The notes under the pieces are model-generated. The model was not told where the DNA came from. It was given only the letters and a program-made list of their open reading frames with translations, and searched no databases. Made by a program: the position numbers and the translations under genes. Of a stretch of DNA of 64,000 nt, positions 9,464 to 17,712 are shown piece after piece. Every line of letters begins with the position of its first letter. Positions within the stretch are counted from its first letter, which is position 1. The stretch lies in contig JAZNVL010000057.1 of NCBI GenBank assembly GCA_045592785.1, positions 1-64,000 on the forward strand, in the 5' to 3' direction. Source of the DNA: RGIG8244 sp045592785. GTDB taxonomy: Bacteria; Verrucomicrobiota; Lentisphaeria; Victivallales; UBA1829.

Positions 9464-10585
9464 ATGGCGCGGATCCTGATCCTGGCAAGTATCAGCAAAG
9501 CGTTCCGGAATTTCAGTTTTGAACTTCTGGAAGCCTTGCGTGCCGCAGGATCCGAAGTCGTGATCTCCATACCTGATGACCCGGTCAATGCCGATTTCGA
9601 AGCGATCGGCTGCCGAGTCATTCCGTCTCCGTTGAACCGTCACGGGATGAACCCGTTGGCGGAACTCCGTCTGTTGGGCGAATACTTTCATCTGTTGCGT
9701 GAAATCCGCCCGGATGTGGTGATGACTTACACCATCAAGCCCAATCTTTACGGCGGGATCGCCGCCCGACGGTGCGGGATCCCCTTTTTATCCACCGTGA
9801 CGGGACTGGGGACAGTCTTTTTCAACGAATCTCTGCCGAATAAAGTCATCCGTGCGGGCTTGAAATATTCTCTGCGCGGGGCAGGGGCTCTGATCTTCCA
9901 GAACAAAGCCAATATGCAGCGATTGATCGCGGATGGATTCGTTGCCGGACCGCATCGTCTTGTTTCCGGGTCCGGTGTGAATCTGACGAAACACTCCCTT
10001 CTGCCATTTCCCGCTGATGACGGGAAGATCCGGTTCCTCATGCCGGCGCGTGCGCAGATCGAGAAGGGCGCATTGGAATACATCGCGGCGGCGGAAACGA
10101 TCCGGCGTGAATATCCGGAATGTGAATTCCATTTTGCGGGTCTGGATGAAGAACCGGAGACCGCGGCAAAACTTCAGGATGCTCATGAAAAAGGCATTAT
10201 TATCAAACACGGATTCCTGCAGTTCGATGCCATGCGGGAACGGATGAAGTCCATACAGGCAGTCGTTCTGCCGTCCTACCATGAAGGCATGTCAAACGTC
10301 ATGCTGGAAGGCGCAGCGGCAGGCAGAGTTCTGCTTGCCTCGGACATCCCGGGGTGCCGGGAAACGATCCGCGACGGGGAAACGGGGTATCTTTTCACTT
10401 CCCGTTCGGCGGAAGCTCTGACGGATGCGCTCCGTCGTTTTCTGAATGAAAAAAGAGAAACGCGTCAGGCAATGGGTCTTGCCGGACGCGCCTATGTGGA
10501 ACAGCATTTCAACCGCGAACATGTGGTTGCGGCTTATCTGGAAGAACTGACCCGCCTTATTTCTTTGTCCACGCGATGTGAGTGA
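9464..10585 (+). CDS. Glycosyltransferase family 4
   Basis: This is a GT-B retaining glycosyltransferase of 373 residues, probably acting in surface polysaccharide or capsule assembly at the cytoplasmic membrane. The N-terminal domain has TYTIKPNLYGG and TVTGLGTVF, as in WbpX/CapM-type transferases. The C-terminal nucleotide-sugar site is EGMSNVMLEGAAAGR, with the E-x7-E motif. Sugar donor and acceptor are unknown. It starts three bases after the aroC stop, and its last 29 bases overlap trmB tail to tail. Confidence 0.9.
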   Translation: MARILILASISKAFRNFSFELLEALRAAGSEVVISIPDDPVNADFEAIGCRVIPSPLNRHGMNPLAELRLLGEYFHLLREIRPDVVMTYTIKPNLYGGIAARRCGIPFLSTVTGLGTVFFNESLPNKVIRAGLKYSLRGAGALIFQNKANMQRLIADGFVAGPHRLVSGSGVNLTKHSLLPFPADDGKIRFLMPARAQIEKGALEYIAAAETIRREYPECEFHFAGLDEEPETAAKLQDAHEKGIIIKHGFLQFDAMRERMKSIQAVVLPSYHEGMSNVMLEGAAAGRVLLASDIPGCRETIRDGETGYLFTSRSAEALTDALRRFLNEKRETRQAMGLAGRAYVEQHFNREHVVAAYLEELTRLISLSTRCE

Positions 10586-11165
10586 CGGTTTTCCCTTCCG
10601 CCAGCCATTGCCGTTCGAATTCTGTTTTGATATCCGCCACATCAATGATTTCCCCGCCGGGCGTGAAGAGTCCGGAACTTTCCACGTTCGCCATCCCCAG
10701 TTTCAAATAAGGTTCGTCATCGGTGGCGAAATGGAATACGCCGCCCGGTTTGAGTACACGGGCAAGCTGCATCATGAAATCGGAACTCAACAGACGGTTC
10801 CCCTTGTGTTTCATCTTGGGCCAGGGATCGGGACAGAGCAGATGGATGCGGTCCAGGGATGCGTCCGGCATGATGATGGAGAGCAGATGTCTTGCCTCCA
10901 CCCGCAGAAAAAAGAGATTGTTCTGCGTATTTTGTGCGGCGGATTTCCGCGCGACTTTCCGGAGACGTCCCAGCATGACATCGGCGGCAAACACGGTTCG
11001 TCCGGGGTACCGTGCAGCGAGAGCGACGGCGAAATCTCCTTTCCCGCAGCCGAGATCGAGCTCGGCGAAACTGCCGGGCATAGACGGGAGAAAGTCCGTC
11101 AGCAGTTGGTATGTATCATTTAACACGAAGAAATTATCCTGAGGGATCGGGAATTTTTTAGCCAT
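10557..11165 (-). CDS. trmB: tRNA (guanine-N7-)-methyltransferase
   Basis: TrmB makes m7G46 in tRNA with S-adenosylmethionine. The SAM-binding glycine-rich motif is LDLGCGKGDF near residue 38. CPDPWPKMKHKGNRL is the diagnostic TrmB segment, and TDDEPYL lies near the C-terminus. The length of 202 residues is normal. Its own promoter shares a -35 box with divergent aroQ. The 3' end overlaps the glycosyltransferase gene by 29 bases on the opposite strand. Confidence 0.96.
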   Translation of the reverse strand: MAKKFPIPQDNFFVLNDTYQLLTDFLPSMPGSFAELDLGCGKGDFAVALAARYPGRTVFAADVMLGRLRKVARKSAAQNTQNNLFFLRVEARHLLSIIMPDASLDRIHLLCPDPWPKMKHKGNRLLSSDFMMQLARVLKPGGVFHFATDDEPYLKLGMANVESSGLFTPGGEIIDVADIKTEFERQWLAEGKTVTHIAWTKK

Positions 11166-11192
11166 GATATGATATCCTTCCGTTGATATGGT

Positions 11193-11220
11193 AATATATC
11201 ACACAAAATGAAATTTGCAA
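11193..11220 (-). promoter_or_regulatory. Predicted promoter of trmB, sharing its -35 with aroQ
   Basis: On the minus strand TTGCAA (11215-11220), 16 bases, then TATATT (11193-11198) with an extended TG. TTGCAA is its own reverse complement, so the same six bases also serve the plus-strand promoter. Confidence 0.6.
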
Positions 11221-11242
11221 TTCTGAAAAAGTGTGCTATATT
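11215..11242 (+). promoter_or_regulatory. Predicted promoter of aroQ, extended -10
   Basis: TTGCAA (11215-11220), 16 bases, TGC-TATATT (-10 at 11237-11242). The expected transcription start falls at about 11249-11251, right next to the aroQ ATG. Confidence 0.6.
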
Positions 11243-11251
11243 ATGTATATT

Positions 11252-11695
11252 ATGAAAATACTTGTGATAAACGGACCGAATCTGCAACTTCTCGGACGCA
11301 GAAAAGCGGAACATTACGGGACCCGGACTCTTCCGGAGATTGAAGAAATGCTGCAAAAAGTTGCGGCAGACCTCGGCGTGGAGATGGACTTCATGCAGAG
11401 CAATCACGAAGGAGTCATCGTGGACCGTATTGCCGCAGCGATCACGGAAGGAGTGGATGGGATCGTCATCAATCCGGCGGCTTACACGCACACAAGCATA
11501 GCCATTCGGGATGCGCTGGAAGCAGCGCGGATCCCGGCGGTGGAAGTGCATTTGAGCAATGTAAACGCCCGTGATGAGTTCCGTAAGATCTCGCTGACCG
11601 CACCTATGTGCATCGGGCAGATCACCGGTCTGGGTGCAGATGGGTATGAATGGGCAATGCGTGCCCTGGTACGTCATCTGAACACCACACAATAA
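11252..11695 (+). CDS. aroQ: 3-dehydroquinate dehydratase, type II
   Basis: Type II dehydroquinase forms 3-dehydroshikimate and is a small dodecameric cytoplasmic enzyme. MKILVINGPNLQLLGRR, QSNHEGVIVD, NPAAYTHTS and VEVHLSN are signature segments, and 147 residues is the normal size. The frame is open upstream to 11231, but that stretch is the -10 box, so ATG 11252 is the likely start. No Shine-Dalgarno is available, and the mRNA is probably leaderless. accB follows after 36 bases. Confidence 0.96.
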   Translation: MKILVINGPNLQLLGRRKAEHYGTRTLPEIEEMLQKVAADLGVEMDFMQSNHEGVIVDRIAAAITEGVDGIVINPAAYTHTSIAIRDALEAARIPAVEVHLSNVNARDEFRKISLTAPMCIGQITGLGADGYEWAMRALVRHLNTTQ

Positions 11696-11731
11696 AACAA
11701 AAAAACAAACAGAAAGAAATGAGGCTCCAGG

Positions 11732-12202
11732 ATGAAGATTGAAGAAATCAAGACCATTGTTAAGTTAATGTCTGAAAATGATCTTACGGAATTTAAGATC
11801 GAATCCGAAGATATGACATTGTGCCTCCGCCGCGGTTCGCAAACTGCAGCCGCTCCCATCCTCGCACAAACTGTCGCCGCTCCCGCTGTGATCCCTGCCG
11901 CTGCACCCGCAGTTGCACCCGCAGTTGCCGCTGCCCCTGTTGCTGCCGCACCTGCTGCTGTTGATGCAACCAAGACAATCGAATCACCTATCGTCGGGAC
12001 CTTCTACCGTTCCAGTGCACCGGGTGCAGAACCCATGGTGAAAGTTGGCTCCAAAGTGGATCCTGAAACCGTTGTCTGTATTGTGGAAGCCATGAAAGTG
12101 ATGAATGAGATCAAGGCGGAAAAGAGCGGTATTGTAAAAGAAATTCTGGTGGAAAACGGTCAGCCGGTGGAATTCGGTCAGCCCCTTTTCATCCTTGAGT
12201 GA
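11732..12202 (+). CDS. accB: Biotin carboxyl carrier protein of acetyl-CoA carboxylase
   Basis: BCCP carries biotin for the first step of fatty acid synthesis. The N-terminal helix is followed by an alanine/proline-rich linker (about residues 39-78), then the biotinyl domain. The biotin lysine is K122 in EAMKVMNE, and PIVGTFYRS opens the domain. The length of 156 is typical. It is followed by accC after 50 bases and probably shares a transcript with aroQ upstream. Confidence 0.97.
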   Translation: MKIEEIKTIVKLMSENDLTEFKIESEDMTLCLRRGSQTAAAPILAQTVAAPAVIPAAAPAVAPAVAAAPVAAAPAAVDATKTIESPIVGTFYRSSAPGAEPMVKVGSKVDPETVVCIVEAMKVMNEIKAEKSGIVKEILVENGQPVEFGQPLFILE

Positions 12203-12252
12203 TCCTGAACCCCCGCAAACACAGATTTGTGTTTCCATAAGAGGTATCAAAT

Positions 12253-13626
12253 ATGTTCAATAAAATATTGATCGCCAACCGCGGTGAGATCGCACTCCGG
12301 ATCATCCGCGCATGTAAAGAGCTCGGTGTCAAAACGGTGCTCGTTTACTCCCAGGCGGATAAAGACAGTCTTCCCGTTCGTCTTGCGGATCAGGCTGTCT
12401 GTATCGGGCCTGCTCCTTCCCCCCAGAGTTATCTGATGATCGAGCGCATTATCAGTGTTGCAGAACTTTGCGATGTGGATGCCATCCATCCCGGATACGG
12501 TTTCCTCGCGGAAAATGCGCAGTTCGCCAGAATCTGCAAAAGTTGCAATGTGACCTTTATCGGTCCCACTCCCGAACAGATGTCTGCGATGGGTGACAAG
12601 GCCGTTGCCCGTGAGACCATGAAGAAAGCCGGTGTGCCGATCACGCCCGGCAGTAACGGCGTGGTGGATTCCGAAGAAAAGGCTCTCACCATTGCCCGCA
12701 AACTCAAATATCCGGTGATCGTCAAAGCCTCTGCCGGTGGCGGCGGACGCGGGATGCGTACCGCTCATAATGATCACAGCTTGATCCAGGCGTTTCATGC
12801 TGCCCGTACCGAAGCGGAACGTGCGTTCGGGAATGGCGATGTGTATATTGAAAAATTCATTGAAAACCCGAAGCACATCGAAGTGCAGATCCTCGGGGAT
12901 AAATACGGTAACGTGATCCATTTGGGCGAACGTGACTGCTCCATGCAACGCCGTCACCAGAAGCTCATCGAAGAATGTCCTTCCCCCTCCATCTCTCCCG
13001 CTCTCCGCAAGAAAATGGGCGAAGCCGCTGTCCGTGCAGCCAAAGCGGTGAATTATTCCAGTGCCGGAACGATCGAGTTTCTGCTTGGACCCGACAATGA
13101 ATTTTATTTCATGGAAATGAATACCCGTGTTCAGGTGGAACACACCATTTCTGAAATGATCAGCGGGATCGACATTATCAAGGAACAGATCCGGGTTGCA
13201 GCGGGCGAACGTCTCAGTGTGACCCAAAAGGAAGTGAAGCTCCAGGGACACGCCATTGAGTGCCGTATCAATGCGGAAAATCCCTACGCCAATTTTGCGC
13301 CGTGTCCCGGTCAGATCACGTTCTACGCGCCTCCGGGAGGCTTCGGAGTCCGTGTGGATTCCCATGCGTATTGCGGCTATCGTATTCCGCCGCATTATGA
13401 CAGTATGATCGGGAAATTGATCGTGTATGCCCCGACCCGGAAAGAAGCCTTGGCGAAATGCCGTCGTGCGTTGGAGGAATACCTGATCGAAGGTGTGAAA
13501 ACAACGATTCCGTTTGAACAATTTATCTTGGATACCAAGGAGTTCCGTCAAGGAAACTACGACACTGGTTTTATTGAACGTATCATGAAGGGTGGATTTT
13601 TTGAGCAGAAGAAATCGCAGGAATAA
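12253..13626 (+). CDS. accC: Biotin carboxylase subunit of acetyl-CoA carboxylase
   Basis: This ATP-grasp enzyme carboxylates the biotin on BCCP using bicarbonate and ATP. MFNKILIANRGEIALRIIRA, HPGYGFLAEN, KASAGGGGRGMR and EMNTRVQVEH are the usual motifs, and the 457-residue length is standard. accA and accD are not in the window. Two Asp23/Gls24 genes and an AmaP-like gene follow closely, an arrangement known from Bacillus, where yqhY follows accBC. Confidence 0.98.
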   Translation: MFNKILIANRGEIALRIIRACKELGVKTVLVYSQADKDSLPVRLADQAVCIGPAPSPQSYLMIERIISVAELCDVDAIHPGYGFLAENAQFARICKSCNVTFIGPTPEQMSAMGDKAVARETMKKAGVPITPGSNGVVDSEEKALTIARKLKYPVIVKASAGGGGRGMRTAHNDHSLIQAFHAARTEAERAFGNGDVYIEKFIENPKHIEVQILGDKYGNVIHLGERDCSMQRRHQKLIEECPSPSISPALRKKMGEAAVRAAKAVNYSSAGTIEFLLGPDNEFYFMEMNTRVQVEHTISEMISGIDIIKEQIRVAAGERLSVTQKEVKLQGHAIECRINAENPYANFAPCPGQITFYAPPGGFGVRVDSHAYCGYRIPPHYDSMIGKLIVYAPTRKEALAKCRRALEEYLIEGVKTTIPFEQFILDTKEFRQGNYDTGFIERIMKGGFFEQKKSQE

Positions 13627-13645
13627 ATACAACTGAGAGGTGTTT

Positions 13646-14089
13646 ATGAACGAACAAATTGTAAAGAGAACGCAGCGTGATGCCGTCGCTTATATGCCGA
13701 AACCTGCATCAGCCGGGGCTGGCGATTTGGTCATCCATGAAGGCGCGATCACAACGATTATCAAGCGCGTTGCTTTGAATGTCAAAGGTGTCTCCCGTTT
13801 TGCTGGCAATACTTTTATTGATAACATTGCCGAGATCGTCCGGAGCAAGAAAATGCAGGATCGTTCTATCGTGTTGAAGGTAAACAATGGTTCTCTGGTG
13901 ATCGAGATGGCACTTTACACTGTGTGGGGTGCTGCGTTGCCCAAAGTTGCTGCTGATGTGAAAACAGCGGTTGCGCAAGCTATTACATCCATGACAGATA
14001 TTCCTGTGTGTAAGATCAATGTCAATTTCCGCGGTATGGATGAAGAACCGGCAGCAGAACATACAGCAGTTGAAGAACAAGGAGAATAA
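13646..14089 (+). CDS. Asp23/Gls24 family envelope stress protein, copy 1
   Basis: This 147-residue protein belongs to the Asp23/Gls24 (DUF322) family. It has VIHEGAITTIIKRVALNVKGV near the N-terminus and a C-terminal half with VAADVKTAVAQAITSMTDIPV, where the family expects the repeat-like helical motif and a final beta strand (CKINVNFRGM). No signal peptide is present. The ATG at 13646 is chosen over an in-frame GTG at 13640, because GAGAGG ends where that GTG begins. It is 19 bases after accC. Confidence 0.85.
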   Translation: MNEQIVKRTQRDAVAYMPKPASAGAGDLVIHEGAITTIIKRVALNVKGVSRFAGNTFIDNIAEIVRSKKMQDRSIVLKVNNGSLVIEMALYTVWGAALPKVAADVKTAVAQAITSMTDIPVCKINVNFRGMDEEPAAEHTAVEEQGE

Positions 14090-14091
14090 AA

Positions 14092-14514
14092 ATGACAGAA
14101 GATCAGATCAAAGAAAATGAAACTCCCGTTTCAGCTGAAAACGATATCGAAGGAGATGTGAAAGTTCATGATACTGTCCTGGAATCCATTGCGCGGAAAT
14201 CTGCGCTGAATGTTCCCGGTGTGTTGCGTCTTTCCGGAAGCAGTCTTATTGACAGCCTTGCAGAAATCGTAGGCAGCCGCAAAGCCTTTGATAAGGCGAT
14301 TGTTATCAGTTCAGAAGAAGGCAAAGTGGTTATTGAAGTCCGTATCATCGTCAAATACGGCAGTCATGTCCCCGAAGTAGCTGCTGCGGTTCAGAAAAAT
14401 GTCATGGAAGATATCACCCGTCTTACCGGCATGGAAATCGCTCATGTGGACGTGGTAGTTATGGATCTTGAAGAAGATACCACGGCAGCGGAGCCTGTGA
14501 CTGACGAACAATGA
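14092..14514 (+). CDS. Asp23/Gls24 family envelope stress protein, copy 2
   Basis: A paralogue of the preceding gene, 140 residues, with VHDTVLESIARKSALNVPGV, SLIDSLAEIVGSRKA and VPEVAAAVQKNVMEDITRLTG. Both ends carry acidic tails. It starts two bases after the stop of copy 1. In Staphylococcus, Asp23 is anchored to the membrane by AmaP, and an AmaP-like gene follows here, which supports a membrane-tethered assembly. Confidence 0.85.
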   Translation: MTEDQIKENETPVSAENDIEGDVKVHDTVLESIARKSALNVPGVLRLSGSSLIDSLAEIVGSRKAFDKAIVISSEEGKVVIEVRIIVKYGSHVPEVAAAVQKNVMEDITRLTGMEIAHVDVVVMDLEEDTTAAEPVTDEQ

Positions 14515-14536
14515 TCAACATGGAGGAGGTGTGGAA

Positions 14537-14992
14537 ATGAAAGCAATTCAAACGTATTGGAATGTCGCATATCAATTTTATGCGGAACACCCGTTTCTTT
14601 CCGGCGTGATCGTTTGTGCAGGATCTCTGCTTTTACTGTATTTGATCATTTGTATCGCTTTGCTTTTCCGTGCAAAACGGTTGAAGGAATTGACGTTCAA
14701 TACGCCTCATGGGCAAGTTGCGATCCGCTCATCTGCAATTGCAGCTTTTGTACGGTCGCAGGAAAATAAATTCCCGGAAATTAAAATAGACTATATCAAA
14801 TTGTTGCGGAAACACGGGCAGGTCGTCATTTTTATGACCGGTGTATTCACGCATGGTTTTCGGACATTGCCGGAGGTTGCTGCGGCATGGGAAGAATGTA
14901 TTCTTGCTGAGATAAAAAAATCCTTCGGCATTGATGCCATTAAAAAGGTGGAGGTCCACTTGATCGATGCAGTGTCAAAAAGCGCAGAATAA
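14537..14992 (+). CDS. AmaP-like membrane anchor protein of the Asp23 system
   Basis: A 151-residue protein with one strong transmembrane segment (about residues 20-44) followed by a soluble domain. That domain looks like a degenerate Asp23 fold, with FNTPHGQVAIRSSAIAAFV near residue 55 and VEVHLIDA at the end. This matches AmaP (alkaline shock membrane anchoring protein). The ATG at 14537 has an ideal GGAGGAGGT site, so the GTG at 14531 is less likely. It ends the accBC-Asp23 cluster. Confidence 0.72.
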   Translation: MKAIQTYWNVAYQFYAEHPFLSGVIVCAGSLLLLYLIICIALLFRAKRLKELTFNTPHGQVAIRSSAIAAFVRSQENKFPEIKIDYIKLLRKHGQVVIFMTGVFTHGFRTLPEVAAAWEECILAEIKKSFGIDAIKKVEVHLIDAVSKSAE

Positions 14993-15019
14993 CTCCTGAT
15001 AAAAATTTTTTTAAAAAAA

Positions 15020-15038
15020 GGATTACTATAAGTAATCC
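15020..15038. repeat. Perfect 8-bp hairpin downstream of amaP-like gene
   Basis: GGATTACT (15020-15027) pairs with AGTAATCC (15031-15038) around a 3-base loop. An A-run precedes it on the plus strand, so as a terminator it would only fit minus-strand transcription. Function is unknown. Confidence 0.5.
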
Positions 15039-15041
15039 AGT

Positions 15042-15082
15042 GCAGGAAATGAAAAAGTGCACTTGACTTTTTCCTTTCCTGC
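15042..15082 (+). terminator. Long hairpin before topA, possible terminator or leader element
   Basis: A 17-base left arm (15042-15058) pairs with 15066-15082 with a single mismatch around a 7-base loop. An AT-rich stretch (TTATTTTAAAA) follows rather than a clean T-run. It could end the acc/Asp23 transcript or fold in the topA leader. Confidence 0.5.
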
Positions 15083-15126
15083 TGTTATTTTAAAAGGATA
15101 ATGTAAAAACAGACAGGAAGTGAAAT

Positions 15127-17679
15127 ATGGAAAAGAAACTGGTAATTGTTGAGTCTCCGGCGAAAGCCAAGACCATTGGTAAAATTTTAGGGAAAGATTA
15201 TGTGATCCGCGCATCCATGGGGCATATCCGCGATCTTCCGGAACGTGTGTTCGGCGTGGATATCGAAAATGGATTCGCTCCCCAGTACGAAGAAAGTAAG
15301 TCCCGAAGTAAAAATCTTTCCGATCTGAAAAGCTCTGCCAAAGCCGCAAGCGAAATCTTTCTGGCGTCCGACCCGGACCGCGAAGGAGAAGCGATCGCCT
15401 GGCATCTGCGTGAAGTCCTTTCCAAATTGAATAAGAAAGCACCGTTCCGCCGCGTCAGTTTCCATGAAATCACGCGGACTGCCATCGAAAAGGCATTCGA
15501 AAAGCCCGGCGATGTGGATATGGATCTGGTGGATGCGCAACAGGCACGCCGCGTTCTGGACCGTATCGTCGGTTATCAGATCAGTCCGTTGCTCTGGACA
15601 CGGATCGAACGCGGTGTCAGTGCCGGTCGTGTGCAGTCCGTTGCGCTCCGTCTGGTGTGCGAACGGGAACGTGAGATCCTGGCGTTCATCCCGAAGGAAT
15701 ATTGGAACTTCCAGGCGAAATTTCTCCCCGCAGGCGGCAGTGAAACGTTCGTGGCAAAACTTGCCAAGATCAACGGCGATAAGTTCGAAGCCAACAACAG
15801 CACCGATTCCAATGCGATTCTTGATGCCATCCGTGGTGCCGCTCAATGGAATGTCAGCTCTATCGACATCCAGCCCAGAAAAAAATATGCGCCGCCGCCG
15901 TTCATTACCAGTACACTCCAGCAGGCTGCCAGTTCCGCTCTCGGATTCTCTGCCAGCCAGACCATGCGTATCGCGCAACAGCTTTACGAAGGGATCGATA
16001 CCGGTAACGGTCCTGTCGGTCTCATCACATACATGCGTACCGATGCCGTTGCCGTTGCGGTGGAAGCACAGCGCGCATGCCGTGGTTTCATCGGCGCACA
16101 GTTCGGCAGCGATTACGTCCCCGAACATCCCAATGTCTTCCGCTCCAAGAGCAGCGCACAGGGCGCACATGAAGCCATCCGTCCCACCGATGTGAACCTG
16201 ACACCCGATGCCATCCGCTCCAGTCTCGATACCCAGCAGTACAAACTGTATACCCTCATCTGGCGCAGATTCGTTGCCAGCCAGATGTCACCTGCCAGAC
16301 AGGAACGCACCACCGTGCAGGTCGACGGTACCGGTTCCGATCGCAATCAGTACAGCTTCCGTGCGACTGCCACTGTCACCAAATTCCCCGGCTATCTCCG
16401 GGCATGGGACATCGTGGAAGAAGGCGTGCAGGAAGATGATGAAGAATCCAGAGATGCCGCCATCCTTGCTGCATTGAAAGAAAATCAAAGCTGTCAGGGA
16501 CAGGATTTCCTGGCGGAACAGAAGTTTACGGAACCTGCCCCCCGGTATTCCGAAGCGACTCTGATCAAAGAACTGGAATTGAATGGTATCGGCCGTCCGT
16601 CCACTTATGCCGCCATCGTCAATACCATTCAGACCCGGCATTATGTGGAAAAGGAAAAAGGCAAACTGATCCCCACAGACCTCGGATTCCGTATCAATGA
16701 TTACCTCATCGAAAGTCTTCCCGAACTTTTCCAGGTCGGTTTCACCGCCAGTATGGAAGAAAAACTCGACGGCGTCGAAGAAGGTAAGATCCAGTGGACT
16801 GCCATGCTGGGCGAATTTTATGATAAATTCTCCGTCTGGCTCAAAACTGCAAAGGATAAAGGCGCTCCCCCGACAGAAAAGACCGAAGCACTTCTCCAGC
16901 AGTTGCAGACCATCACTGAATGGGAAAAACCTGAAAAAGTTCCCGGACGCCGTACGTTCAACGAAGAACGTTTCTTCAAGTCCGTGGTGGATAAATACAA
17001 CAAAGATGCCCGGATCTCCGCCAAACAGTGGGAAGCTCTTCTCACTCTGGCTGTGAAATACCAGGCAAGATTGTCCGGACTTCATGACATCGCCAACACC
17101 ACCGGGTTCGCCGATGAACTGGCGGAAGCGATCCGGAAACAGGAAGACCGGAAAGCAGAATACGAAGAACGTCAGGCTCAGCGTGCCGCCGCACAGGCTG
17201 CCGCACCCCCGCAGGAAGGTATCAGCAAAGTTTTCGATGCAATGAAGTCCATTCAGTGGCAGACTCCCGAAAAACGCAGGGGCAGAGATTTTGATGATAA
17301 CAAGTTTTTCGAATCGCTCCGGAAACAATCGGAAGCCGGGAAATCCCTCTCCGAAAAACAACTCGCGGCTTTGGGCCGGATCCTTCTGAAGTACGCCGCC
17401 CAGATCCCCGAACATGCCGAATATGCCGCCATCCTGGGAGTGGAACTGCCCAGGGAAGATGATGCCGCAGCCATCGACGAAAAGAAAAAACAGGTCGAAG
17501 CCATGCTGGCGGCGTTTGAAACCTTCACCAATTGGGCGGAACCCGTGAAGAAAGGCAGATTCGTTTTCGACGACAAGGAATTCGTTGCCTCCATCCGGAA
17601 ACAGGTGGGGCAGGGCAGAACGCTGTCCGAGAAGCAAATCGCTGCACTTTCCCGTCTGGCGACAAAATATTCGATTTGA
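15127..17679 (+). CDS. topA: DNA topoisomerase I (type IA) with repeated non-zinc C-terminal tail
   Basis: TopA relaxes negative supercoils behind RNA polymerase. The Toprim domain has VIVESPAKAKT and DPDREGEAIAWHL (DPD at 82-84). The catalytic tyrosine is Y302 in LITYMRTDA, and the later core has GIGRPSTYA. The family's usual C-terminal Cys4 zinc ribbons are missing. In their place stand three copies of a roughly 50-residue unit beginning W-x-x-P at about residues 599, 711 and 803, each ending in a K-Q-x-x-A-L helix and a K-Y dipeptide. Confidence 0.95.
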   Translation: MEKKLVIVESPAKAKTIGKILGKDYVIRASMGHIRDLPERVFGVDIENGFAPQYEESKSRSKNLSDLKSSAKAASEIFLASDPDREGEAIAWHLREVLSKLNKKAPFRRVSFHEITRTAIEKAFEKPGDVDMDLVDAQQARRVLDRIVGYQISPLLWTRIERGVSAGRVQSVALRLVCEREREILAFIPKEYWNFQAKFLPAGGSETFVAKLAKINGDKFEANNSTDSNAILDAIRGAAQWNVSSIDIQPRKKYAPPPFITSTLQQAASSALGFSASQTMRIAQQLYEGIDTGNGPVGLITYMRTDAVAVAVEAQRACRGFIGAQFGSDYVPEHPNVFRSKSSAQGAHEAIRPTDVNLTPDAIRSSLDTQQYKLYTLIWRRFVASQMSPARQERTTVQVDGTGSDRNQYSFRATATVTKFPGYLRAWDIVEEGVQEDDEESRDAAILAALKENQSCQGQDFLAEQKFTEPAPRYSEATLIKELELNGIGRPSTYAAIVNTIQTRHYVEKEKGKLIPTDLGFRINDYLIESLPELFQVGFTASMEEKLDGVEEGKIQWTAMLGEFYDKFSVWLKTAKDKGAPPTEKTEALLQQLQTITEWEKPEKVPGRRTFNEERFFKSVVDKYNKDARISAKQWEALLTLAVKYQARLSGLHDIANTTGFADELAEAIRKQEDRKAEYEERQAQRAAAQAAAPPQEGISKVFDAMKSIQWQTPEKRRGRDFDDNKFFESLRKQSEAGKSLSEKQLAALGRILLKYAAQIPEHAEYAAILGVELPREDDAAAIDEKKKQVEAMLAAFETFTNWAEPVKKGRFVFDDKEFVASIRKQVGQGRTLSEKQIAALSRLATKYSI

Positions 17680-17712
17680 AATACCAAATATTAAGGAAGT
17701 ACGAACAGATTT

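Noticed and set aside
11860..11960. Short tandem repeats in accB DNA
   Set aside because: They encode the alanine/proline linker normal for BCCP and are not a separate element.
15063..15090. TTGACT-N16-TTATTT as a topA promoter
   Set aside because: The -35 would sit in the loop and arm of a long hairpin and the -10 is poor. Listed only as a possibility.
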